Assembly: GCA_937892095.1 (NCBI GenBank)
Contig: CALAVC010000056.1
Span: 1-23,563 of the forward strand
Direction of reading: 5' to 3'
Length of the DNA: 23,563 bases
Origin: an uncultured Bacteroidales bacterium
GTDB taxonomy: Bacteria; Bacteroidota; Bacteroidia; Bacteroidales; Marinilabiliaceae
The notes below the pieces were generated by a model. That model was not told where the DNA came from. It did no database searches and saw nothing but the letters and a program-made list of their open reading frames with translations. Below are positions 17,701 to 23,563 of this stretch, one piece after another (within the stretch, counting starts at the first letter, position 1; each line of letters opens with the position of its first letter). A program made the translations under genes and the position numbers.

Positions 17701-17930
17701 AAGGTGACTACATCTACATGAGCTCCGACGGCTTCACCGACCAAATGGGTGGAGCCGACAACGACGATGACGTCATAAAGTTCTCAACCAAACGCTACAA
17801 CGAAATGCTCATGAAACTATATGAGAACCCCATGCATGAGCAAAAAGAAGAAATGGCCAGAATACTCAAAAATTGGGCTGGGCACTACGAACGCGTCGAC
17901 GACGTCATCGTCATGGGCATAAAACTATAA
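14736..17930 (+). CDS. membrane sensor: regulator propeller - Y_Y_Y - coiled coil - SpoIIE phosphatase
   Basis: A 1,064-residue sensory protein. The signal peptide (MKRILLLTAILFYCATTFFAQ) leads to a periplasmic sensor made of at least nine regulator-propeller repeats of the form D-x-G-x-(V/L/F)-W-x-G (for example DRDGFVWIGMAEGLSKYDG, DIDGKLWCG, DREGIFWFATYGGG, DDEGQLWLG, DKNGDLWFS; ~40-640). A Y_Y_Y beta-sandwich follows (~670-745, ending GDYILNVRAFNSNG). One membrane span (~753-772, WWFPILAVVAVMFGF) leads to a cytoplasmic coiled coil (~775-830) and a PP2C-like SpoIIE phosphatase (~835-1064) with metal-site segments VSGDFYWF (~851-858), GDCTGHGVHGAF (~869-880), MDCAIID and SSDGFTDQ. The output is serine/threonine dephosphorylation, in related systems of an anti-sigma-factor antagonist, instead of the histidine kinase usual behind such propellers. 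A -33/-7-like pair (TTTG-N18-TAATTTTA, 14665-14694) precedes it. The target and ligand are unknown. Confidence 0.92.
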   Translation: MKRILLLTAILFYCATTFFAQEFNLSRFTNSSGLPQNYVYTVAQDRDGFVWIGMAEGLSKYDGIKFTNYTTRDSLADNYVSHLIMDIDGKLWCGHGNGQFSYYDGYKFHKMPIVEEMSAPIKDMCIDDKGNVWAVEQNMGLVKITPDHQIVTYFDEEKFGNPVFTSVVAVNSMSLFVGTDEGLLSVKVDIDGKVLAPRNIDGIDNGVNKIVPRRDGAGYWIATSGGGIYTCTVSGEVKQIKQCSESCTDEGNMNYDIRSLYEDANGDLYLGTWGDGMKEWKRREQSNDYVESLSLNEENGLGNNFVADITVDREGIFWFATYGGGVAAWVNNFFARYSIANIGFVRNKITTAQIDGQRLWLGLNEGVISLDAQCINNFEYFDTSMGMPAQTEISSIVIDKERGQQYVGTRGRGVYVRHNSENHYRPLDMGLSQQNLRMINGMVLSDSLLYMATQGGLVAYNITTATAEVYNTNNGLPHNNINFVYIDDEGQLWLGPKDSGIALKTNSEFEIHRLANVPVDVASMTVDRRGRFWLATVNNGVLCSSNDSVISITTIDGLEKNYCYGIARDNNEHIWVCHQPGLSCIDLNTGNIRTYSLNQGMNYEFDCVVPDKNGDLWFSSSSGVVHYISMYDKRNSVPPVINLTNITISDKYHDVNKPIDLPYPYDGNVDKLEFDFVGICMKDPKNVSYEYWLQMGEDDKDERWMSLGTQNHKEFDFLPEGDYILNVRAFNSNGIVCEKPLRISIHIDKPFWKTWWFPILAVVAVMFGFRQFSKWRERKLLKRQKELQDEVNRQTKEISDQKNEIERKNTDIMDSINYANLIQTSVLPSQDGLKDYPFADAFILYLPRDIVSGDFYWFTKHEDHVIICCGDCTGHGVHGAFLTMIGSTILNDAAHDPSMLTPCKLLDKLDREIKATLNKNVATEEKRDGMDCAIIDINLSNYEVTSAAARRPVNFIIKGELVTVKGTRRGIGEPRTANEFVETITQLHKGDYIYMSSDGFTDQMGGADNDDDVIKFSTKRYNEMLMKLYENPMHEQKEEMARILKNWAGHYERVDDVIVMGIKL

Positions 17931-17931
17931 C

Positions 17932-18684
17932 GTGCATAGACGTGTCGCCAAAATCGTTAAATCACTAAGGCACATCGGTCGCCGATTGCTGACCGATGTT
18001 CGCCACCTACTGTTACCCAACGTATGTCAAATATGCGGGTGTCGACTCTTGGAGTCCGACATCCGCATTTGTCAACCTTGCCTCGACACCCTCAACGCTA
18101 CACATTTTGAACAGCACCCAAGCAAAAGCCCCATTGTACGACACATGCAAGGGCGAATCCCGATACGATCTGCCGCTGCAATTTTCTATTTCAAGAAAAC
18201 GAGCCCCATTCGCAGCCTCATACACAGTTTCAAGTATCATGACGACCCACAACTTGCCATCAGTCTTGGTCGTGAAATGGGACGTAGAATTGTTGCCGCA
18301 AACACCATGACAGACTACGACTTCCTAATCCCCGTCCCCCTGCACAAGACAAAACTTCGCCTCAGAGGCTACAACCAAAGCCTCATGCTCGCCCACGGAA
18401 TTAGCTTGGCAACCAACATACCCGTATGCGACGACGCGCTAATTCGCCACGTCAACACAAACACACAAACACGCTTGAAAGGCGAAGAACGACTTCAAAA
18501 CGTCAAAAATGTATTCTCTCTCACCCCACAAGCAAGCGAAGAACTTACGGGTCGCAAAGTACTGATAATCGACGACGTCTACACCACTGGAGCAACCACA
18601 GAAGAGTGCGCCAACACACTACTCCAAATACCAAACCTCAGTGTCGGAATACTCACTCTCGCCTATGCAAAAAGCGGAGAGTAA
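17932..18684 (+). CDS. comF: ComF family phosphoribosyltransferase-like protein
   Basis: The 250-residue protein has an N-terminal zinc ribbon with two CxxC pairs (C32/C35 in VCQICG and C47/C50 in ICQPC) and a C-terminal type I phosphoribosyltransferase fold with the PRPP loop LIIDDVYTTGAT (211-222). The mid segment FLIPVPLHKTKLRLRGYNQS (131-150) is diagnostic of the ComF/GntX family. ComF proteins are needed for natural DNA uptake in several bacteria, though in many others the role is unknown. The start is GTG at 17932, only 1 nt after the stop of the sensor gene, so the two are very likely co-transcribed and translationally coupled. No other competence gene is in view. Confidence 0.92.
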   Translation: MHRRVAKIVKSLRHIGRRLLTDVRHLLLPNVCQICGCRLLESDIRICQPCLDTLNATHFEQHPSKSPIVRHMQGRIPIRSAAAIFYFKKTSPIRSLIHSFKYHDDPQLAISLGREMGRRIVAANTMTDYDFLIPVPLHKTKLRLRGYNQSLMLAHGISLATNIPVCDDALIRHVNTNTQTRLKGEERLQNVKNVFSLTPQASEELTGRKVLIIDDVYTTGATTEECANTLLQIPNLSVGILTLAYAKSGE

Positions 18685-18801
18685 TACACATAACGTAATA
18701 GAGAAATTTTTCCGTAATTAAACCTTACAAATGTTGTAACTAAACACATTTTTCGTTTCTTTTGTATTCAACAAATAAAAAATAACAAAAACCACAGAAA
18801 T

Positions 18802-19956
18802 ATGTCGCAAAGATTCATCCTCAACGAGGTTTCGTATTTCGGCGCTGGCTGTCGCAAAGAACTCCCCGAAGTACTCGGTCGTATGGGACTCAAAAAAGCA
18901 CTCGTTTGCTCCGACAAAGGTCTCATCAAAGTCGGCACAACCAAAATGGTTACCGACGTACTCGATAGCGTCAAATTCCCCTACGAAATATATAGCGAGA
19001 TAAAGCCAAACCCCACCGTAACCAACGTCAAGCAAGGCGTAGACGCCTTCAAGAAGAGCGGTGCCGATTGCATCATCGCCATAGGTGGTGGCTCGTCTAT
19101 GGACACAGCTAAGGGCATTGGCATCGTTGCCAACAACCCAGAATTTGCCGACGTCGTTTCGCTCGAAGGATGCGCCCCAACAAAACATAAAAGTGTACCC
19201 ATCATAGCCTTGCCTACGACCGCTGGCACAGGTGCCGAGGTTACCATCAACTATGTCATCATCGACGAGACCAAACAAAAGAAAATGGTCTGTGTCGACC
19301 CCAACGACATCCCCGCAGTTGCCATTGTCGACCCCGAACTGATGTACTCGTTGCCCAAAGGTCTTACAGCTGCCACAGGTATGGACGCTCTCACACACGC
19401 CATCGAAGGCTACATAACCAAAGCCGCTTGGGTAATGAGCGACATGTATGAGCTCCAGGCCATCAAGATGATTGCCGAGAATCTGCCTCTCGCAGTCGAG
19501 CAACCAACAAACCCCGTTGGTCGCGAAGGCATGGCACTCGCACAATACATTGCAGCACAAGCCTTCTCCAACGTAGGTCTAGGTCTTGTACACGGCATGG
19601 CACACCCAATGGGTAGCCTCTTCGATGTACCTCACGGTGTTGCCAACGCACTTCTTTTGCCTACCATTATGGAATTCAACATGCCTAAGTGCATCGAGAA
19701 GTTTGGTGTCATAGCTCGCACCATGGGTGTCGACACCACTGGCATGACCGCCGAACAAGCAGCACAAGCTGCTGTTGACGCAGTCCGCAAACTCTCCATA
19801 CGCGTGGGCATACCTCAACACCTCTCCGAACTCAACATCAAGGAAAGCGACATACCCGCACTTGCAGCACAAGCCATCACTGACGTCTGCACGCCGGGCA
19901 ACCCTCGCGATGTAACCGAGGAAGAAATCAAAGCACTCTACAAGAAAGTTCTCTAA
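18802..19956 (+). CDS. fucO: lactaldehyde reductase (FucO-type iron-dependent alcohol dehydrogenase)
   Basis: Reduces L-lactaldehyde to 1,2-propanediol with NADH, the anaerobic end step of fucose and rhamnose use. It has 384 residues, like E. coli FucO (about 382), and close similarity throughout: start MSQRFILNEVSYFG, GGGSSMDTAKGIG (95-107), NNPEFADVVSLEG, PTTAGTGAEVTINYVI (138-153), GMDALTHAIEGY (193-204), FSNVGLGLVHGMAHP and PHGVANALLLP. The four iron ligands are D195, H199, H264 and H278. It stands alone, with a terminator behind it and none of the other fucose genes (isomerase, kinase, aldolase) near, so it may serve general aldehyde detoxification or redox balance. The preceding 117-bp gap is AT-rich without a recognisable Shine-Dalgarno. 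Confidence 0.95.
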   Translation: MSQRFILNEVSYFGAGCRKELPEVLGRMGLKKALVCSDKGLIKVGTTKMVTDVLDSVKFPYEIYSEIKPNPTVTNVKQGVDAFKKSGADCIIAIGGGSSMDTAKGIGIVANNPEFADVVSLEGCAPTKHKSVPIIALPTTAGTGAEVTINYVIIDETKQKKMVCVDPNDIPAVAIVDPELMYSLPKGLTAATGMDALTHAIEGYITKAAWVMSDMYELQAIKMIAENLPLAVEQPTNPVGREGMALAQYIAAQAFSNVGLGLVHGMAHPMGSLFDVPHGVANALLLPTIMEFNMPKCIEKFGVIARTMGVDTTGMTAEQAAQAAVDAVRKLSIRVGIPQHLSELNIKESDIPALAAQAITDVCTPGNPRDVTEEEIKALYKKVL

Positions 19957-19980
19957 GACGCGCTTTTGACCATACTACAA

Positions 19981-20015
19981 ACACCCGATTGTCTGGCAGA
20001 CAGTCGGGTGTTTTA
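19981..20015 (+). terminator. terminator after fucO
   Basis: Arms 19981-19994 and 19998-20011 pair fully apart from one G-T wobble, around a 3-nt loop, and run into TTTT. Confidence 0.88.
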
Positions 20016-20114
20016 TTGCATTACATTTACTCATTTTAGATATAATTAGTAACTTCACAGACATAAAAAGGTCATACATTCAAACCCAAAAGAAAAAAAC
20101 TAATCACCTCAAAA

Positions 20115-21494
20115 ATGACTAACGTAATAATCACCATTTTCGTTGTGGGCTACCTACTAATAGCCGTCGAAAACATAACGAAAATCAACAAAGCTGGTAT
20201 AGCCCTCCTGATGGGCGTACTCTGCTGGGTCGGCGTCATGATAGATGTCGATTTCTTTGCAACACTTAACAACTGCCCTAATGGCATCGACGCCATACAC
20301 TACATAGGCTCACACATCTTCAACGAAAAACTTGCCGAAGTCTGTCAGACCATACTCTTCCTCATGGGAGCAATGACAATAGTAGAAACCGTCGATAGCT
20401 ATGGCGGATTCGGCTTTGTGCGTCGAATACTCTACACTCCCAGTCCCAAAGCACTTCTTTGGAAAGTCGTAGGGCTCACCTTTATTCTCTCCGCACTGCT
20501 CGACAACATGACCACGAGCATTGTCATGACAATGGTCCTCCGCAGCATAATACCCAACGACCGCGAAACTCGCATAAAATACGCAGGCATGGTCATCATT
20601 GCAGCCAACGCCGGTGGAGCATTCTCACCCATTGGCGACGTAACGACCATCATGCTTTGGATTAACGGCAACGTATCGACCGTTGGCATCATCACCGGAA
20701 TCATCATTCCGTCTATCATCTGCGCAGCCGTGCCCACACTGATAATGAGCGCAACGCTCAAGGGAACAATTGAAAAACCCGAACAAAACGAAGCCGAAAA
20801 GAATAGCCCATTTCCGACACACGTGCGCAACATAATACTATTCCTTGGCGTAGGCGGACTCATCTTCGTGCCCATATTCAAAATCTTGACCCACCTCCCA
20901 CCATTCATGGGCGTAATGCTCGCACTCGCATGCTTGTGGATTGCTGTCGAAATAATCATTGCCAGCACACACGCCAATCGTCGCAAGATATACGAAAGTG
21001 TCGGCATGGCAAACATCATCTCGCGTATCGATATGAATACGATATTCTTCTTCCTCGGCATTCTTACAGCAGTCAACACTCTCGACATAACAGGCTCTCT
21101 AAAGGCTCTCGGCATTTGGCTCAACGAGTCGGTAGGCAACATCTACATTGTCAATTCGCTCATTGGCGTCTTCTCGTCAATCATTGACAACGTTCCACTC
21201 GTAGCCTCATGCATGGGCATGTATCCAATTGCCGACGCAGCCACAGTTGCTGCCGACCCGACGCTTACCGCATATATGCAAGATGGTCTTTTCTGGGAAC
21301 TACTCGCATACTGTGCTGGCACGGGTGGTAGCCTCCTCATCATTGGCTCGGCAGCAGGCGTAGTGGTCATGGGCATCGAGAATCTTTCTTTCGTATGGTA
21401 CATCAAACGCTTCACGCTACTTGCAGCCTCTGGCTACTTCGCAGGCATACTTTGGTACTGGTTCGAAAAGACAATTCTCGTCGGTTTGCTCTGA
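20115..21494 (+). CDS. nhaD: Na+/H+ antiporter NhaD
   Basis: An inner-membrane exchanger of 459 residues (Vibrio NhaD about 477) that expels Na+ (or Li+) for H+, belonging to the ion-transporter superfamily of NhaD/ArsB-like proteins. It has about 12 membrane segments. Diagnostic parts are SALLDNMTTSIVM (126-138), NAGGAFSPIGDVTTIMLW (165-182) and, near 353-366, VFSSIIDNVPLVAS; the two DN pairs in inverted repeats are the expected ion-binding elements. It starts at ATG 20115 after an A-rich leader and lies between two hairpin terminators, so it is a single-gene unit. It probably works in sodium and pH homeostasis. Confidence 0.95.
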   Translation: MTNVIITIFVVGYLLIAVENITKINKAGIALLMGVLCWVGVMIDVDFFATLNNCPNGIDAIHYIGSHIFNEKLAEVCQTILFLMGAMTIVETVDSYGGFGFVRRILYTPSPKALLWKVVGLTFILSALLDNMTTSIVMTMVLRSIIPNDRETRIKYAGMVIIAANAGGAFSPIGDVTTIMLWINGNVSTVGIITGIIIPSIICAAVPTLIMSATLKGTIEKPEQNEAEKNSPFPTHVRNIILFLGVGGLIFVPIFKILTHLPPFMGVMLALACLWIAVEIIIASTHANRRKIYESVGMANIISRIDMNTIFFFLGILTAVNTLDITGSLKALGIWLNESVGNIYIVNSLIGVFSSIIDNVPLVASCMGMYPIADAATVAADPTLTAYMQDGLFWELLAYCAGTGGSLLIIGSAAGVVVMGIENLSFVWYIKRFTLLAASGYFAGILWYWFEKTILVGLL

Positions 21495-21516
21495 TTAGCA
21501 ACACATCACTTCATAC

Positions 21517-21559
21517 AATCCAGTCTACACCAAACTATGTAGACTGGATTTTTTATTTT
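21517..21559 (+). terminator. terminator after nhaD
   Basis: A 13-bp perfect stem (21517-21529 with 21538-21550), an 8-nt loop and a T-rich tail. Confidence 0.88.
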
Positions 21560-21675
21560 GCCCATCAAATTTTCGCGAGAGTAAGCACATTTAAGTTTTT
21601 TTTTATTTTATTTGCAAAAAAATGTCTAACAAAGACATTTCATTCGCCACGCTAAGAGAATAAACAACAAATAAA

Positions 21676-23208
21676 ATGAAAAAAAATCCAATGAAATTTT
21701 GTTTAGCCGCAGTGCTTGTCGCTCTGACCCTTGCTGGTCAAGAAGCCAATGCACAAGGATTCGGCAAAAATCTGCTCAACAAAGCCAAGAGTGCAGTTAC
21801 ATCTGGCAACTCATCGACTTCTTCATCATCTTCAACTTCAACACCTTCATCTTCAAGCTCTAACACTGCAGCAAACACGCAATCGAGTTCAGCAACATCT
21901 TCGTCGGCGTCCAACTCTGGCGTAGTCTACTACGTTTCGGCAGCAGGAAACGCACGTGCCAATGGTCTTTCGCCCGAAGCACCAATGAAAGACTTGCAAA
22001 AAGCACTCAACAAAATCAAAGAAAACAAAGAAGATGGAGCCATCGTAAAGGTGGCCGAAGGCAACTACCTTGGCTACATGAACGCAGGCTACATCGAGAT
22101 AAGCAACTTCATAACGCTCGAAGGTGGCTACTCTGCCGACTTCAAGCAACGCGACCCTCTCAAATACATTACCAGAATTGAGCCAACCCACGAGCAAGAC
22201 GGCACCAACGGACACAAAGGTCTCATAACCCTTGCCGCAATGGACGACGTCATGGCTACTCAGCCCAAAGGCACGCTCATCATCGATGGTCTTATGCTCA
22301 ACTTGGGCTTGCAGAACGCCTACAAGCCCAACGACCCAAGCGACCCTCGCAATGGCTGCCCAAGCAAAAACTTTGAGACTGGTCGTATGGAGGATGCCAC
22401 ACCGCCTCAAATTCAACACCAAATAATCAAGGGCGATGCTGCCGTTTGTGGCAACGTCATAATCCGCAACTGCCTCATTGCAAACAGCACATACTTTGGC
22501 ATACAATTCAACTCTCGTCGTGGTGAAATAGAAATATACAACTGCGTCATTATCAGCAATCGCTATGGTGGTGTACGCATCGATGGCTACGACAAAAAAG
22601 GCGAAGGTACACACATCAATTTCCACCATAACACAGTAGCCTTCTCGTGGTGTCGCGACAAAGCTATGGAAGACATGGGCTACGGCTATGAGTTTATGAA
22701 TCGTTGCAATGCCGATCTCCACCACAACATATTCCTCTGCAACAACTACTCTGCCATTGCTCGCACACGCATCGACAGCGAAAAAGCTCTCGAAGCCAAA
22801 AAGAAGACCAACGTAACCAACAACATCTTCTTCATGAACGCTGCCGACATCCAACTCCCAAGCAAAGGTGGCGGCAAGTGGACCAACGTCAAGGTTGCAA
22901 ACTTTGAAGACCTCGACGAGACCACCTTCCCCGAAATAGACGGCAACATAGAGCTCAAGAGTGGCGACTCGTTCATCGACTCAATCGACCCAGACTATCT
23001 ACAAGGCTTTGCTTCGCTCAAAGTGGTCAGCAGCAGTTCTTTCGACCCCAACTCAGCAGCCAACCTCTACCGCCAAGCACACGGCATGAACATGCAAGGC
23101 TCCGAAACAATTCGAGTCTCGATGTATGGCAACCGCTACAATTTCGACAAAGCACTCAAATTCTTTGGTGCAAAAGAAGGTTTTGGTGCTCAGAAATTCA
23201 ACAAGTAA
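21676..23208 (+). CDS. secreted protein with Ser-rich linker and right-handed beta-helix
   Basis: The 510-residue exported protein has a signal peptide (MKKNPMKFCLAAVLVALTLAGQEANAQ), a short amphipathic stretch (GFGKNLLNKAKSAV), a Ser/Thr linker of about 40 residues (~44-82) and then a DUF1565/beta-helix type domain. The domain opens with VVYYVSAAGNARANGLSPEAPMKDLQKAL, the usual entry of such helices (predicted start ~83), and has helix rungs such as GNVIIRNCLIANSTYFGI, GEIEIYNCVIISNRYGGVRI, THINFHHNTVAF and ADLHHNIFLCNN. Proteins of this fold often bind or cleave polysaccharide, but I see no lyase or hydrolase motif, so I name no activity. The Ser/Thr linker could be O-glycosylated. It lies alone between terminators. 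Its location is periplasm or cell surface; no C-terminal sorting domain is evident. Confidence 0.75.
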   Translation: MKKNPMKFCLAAVLVALTLAGQEANAQGFGKNLLNKAKSAVTSGNSSTSSSSSTSTPSSSSSNTAANTQSSSATSSSASNSGVVYYVSAAGNARANGLSPEAPMKDLQKALNKIKENKEDGAIVKVAEGNYLGYMNAGYIEISNFITLEGGYSADFKQRDPLKYITRIEPTHEQDGTNGHKGLITLAAMDDVMATQPKGTLIIDGLMLNLGLQNAYKPNDPSDPRNGCPSKNFETGRMEDATPPQIQHQIIKGDAAVCGNVIIRNCLIANSTYFGIQFNSRRGEIEIYNCVIISNRYGGVRIDGYDKKGEGTHINFHHNTVAFSWCRDKAMEDMGYGYEFMNRCNADLHHNIFLCNNYSAIARTRIDSEKALEAKKKTNVTNNIFFMNAADIQLPSKGGGKWTNVKVANFEDLDETTFPEIDGNIELKSGDSFIDSIDPDYLQGFASLKVVSSSSFDPNSAANLYRQAHGMNMQGSETIRVSMYGNRYNFDKALKFFGAKEGFGAQKFNK

Positions 23209-23236
23209 CACACGATTGACATTTTTAACAACACCT

Positions 23237-23270
23237 GAAAGCATGGCAAATATTCTTTGTCATGCTTTCT
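23237..23270 (+). terminator. hairpin after the beta-helix gene
   Basis: Arms 23237-23250 and 23256-23269 form a 14-bp stem with one G-T pair and a 5-nt loop. The tail is TTCCTT, not a full T-run, so termination is likely but not certain. Confidence 0.65.
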
Positions 23271-23286
23271 TCCTTAGAAAAACACC

Positions 23287-23538
23287 ATGGCATATACGGA
23301 AGTAGAAACAACCACCTACGGCAATAGGGTAAAAAAATCGTTCGGCGGAGCCAAACTTGGCGTTGCACTCCTACTCGGTGGCATAGCACTCCTCTGGACC
23401 AACGAAGGACGCACAGTAAAAACAGCCGACATGCTCGACAATGCAGAAGACGACCTTGTCGAGATGACCGACATTAGCACCATCAACGCGAACTACGAAA
23501 ACAAATTTCCTAAGTTCAAGTTGATAATGCAACAGTAG
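23287..23538 (+). CDS. N-terminus of a TMEM43-family membrane protein, frameshifted at the window end
   Basis: The start MAYTEVETTTYGNRVKKSFGGAKLGVALLLGGIALLWTNEGRTVKTADML is characteristic of the TMEM43 (DUF1625) family, with its first membrane helix (~23-38) followed by the conserved WxNEGRxVKT segment. Family members have several hundred residues, but this frame stops after 83 at TAG 23536-23538. After KLI the other frame reads ATVGNLQRGWL up to the end of the window, resembling the family's KLIHATG continuation. A single missing base near 23527 would explain this, so the short product is most likely an assembly or sequencing error (or a recent mutation) at a contig edge, and the true gene runs out of the window. 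Function of bacterial members is unknown. Confidence 0.72.
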   Translation: MAYTEVETTTYGNRVKKSFGGAKLGVALLLGGIALLWTNEGRTVKTADMLDNAEDDLVEMTDISTINANYENKFPKFKLIMQQ

Positions 23539-23563
23539 GCAATCTTCAGAGGGGGTGGTTAAA

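Noticed and set aside
18718..19560. Long minus-strand open frame of 280 codons
   Set aside because: It is antisense to fucO, which is clearly the real gene; the translation has no recognisable domain.
21823..21910. TCA/TCT-rich tract as a phase-variable repeat
   Set aside because: The serine codons are mixed and no perfect tandem unit is long enough for slippage; it is better read as a Ser linker.
21889..22854. Long minus-strand open frame of 321 codons
   Set aside because: It is opposite the beta-helix gene; its composition (Val-, Ala-, Cys-rich, no domain) is that of an antisense shadow.

Overview
The window looks like a chromosomal contig from a member of the Bacteroidetes, most likely Bacteroidales. 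Three things support this. Several upstream regions carry the phylum's -7 promoter box TAnnTTTG, two of them with a TTTG- or CTTG-like -33 element 19 nt away. Most genes lack a clear Shine-Dalgarno sequence. The gene content is also typical: a TonB-dependent receptor with a carboxypeptidase-regulatory-like N-terminus and a C-terminal Phe, a sensor with a two-component-regulator propeller, a homodimeric-type glycyl-tRNA synthetase, and NhaD. I cannot name a genus. The poly-G first bases and a frameshift close to the last base suggest that both edges may be contig ends.

Left part (136-8187, all on the minus strand) is a defence island. Reading in the direction of transcription it holds a small XRE-type repressor, a WYL-domain regulator, the methylase HsdM, an unusual specificity protein, and the restriction/translocase subunit HsdR. 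The specificity protein fuses a DUF1016 N-terminal domain to half of an HsdS (one target-recognition domain). HsdR is interrupted by a single in-frame TAG where homologues have Gln, so as written the locus should methylate but not restrict. A 12-bp perfect inverted repeat lies at the fusion point in hsdS. The island abuts a fragment (8225-8722) of an N-formylglutamate amidohydrolase whose first third is missing, which suggests an insertion or deletion boundary near 8190-8225.

Middle part (8932-12502, minus strand) is a two-gene unit: a fosmidomycin-resistance-family (Fsr) MFS exporter followed, with overlapping codons, by a TonB-dependent outer-membrane receptor.

Right part (12606-end, plus strand) is mainly housekeeping. 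It holds tRNA-Ser(GGA) and an initiator-type tRNA-Met(CAU), each with its own promoter and terminator, then glyS. Next come a large propeller/SpoIIE-phosphatase membrane sensor followed after 1 nt by a ComF-family phosphoribosyltransferase, a FucO-type lactaldehyde reductase, the Na+/H+ antiporter NhaD, a secreted Ser-rich beta-helix protein, and the start of a TMEM43-family membrane protein that is frameshifted at the window end. Strong hairpin terminators separate most of these genes, so they are mainly single-gene units. No CRISPR array, insertion sequence, integrase or rRNA was seen. No gene-free stretch exceeds 300 bases apart from the tRNA region, which is described.
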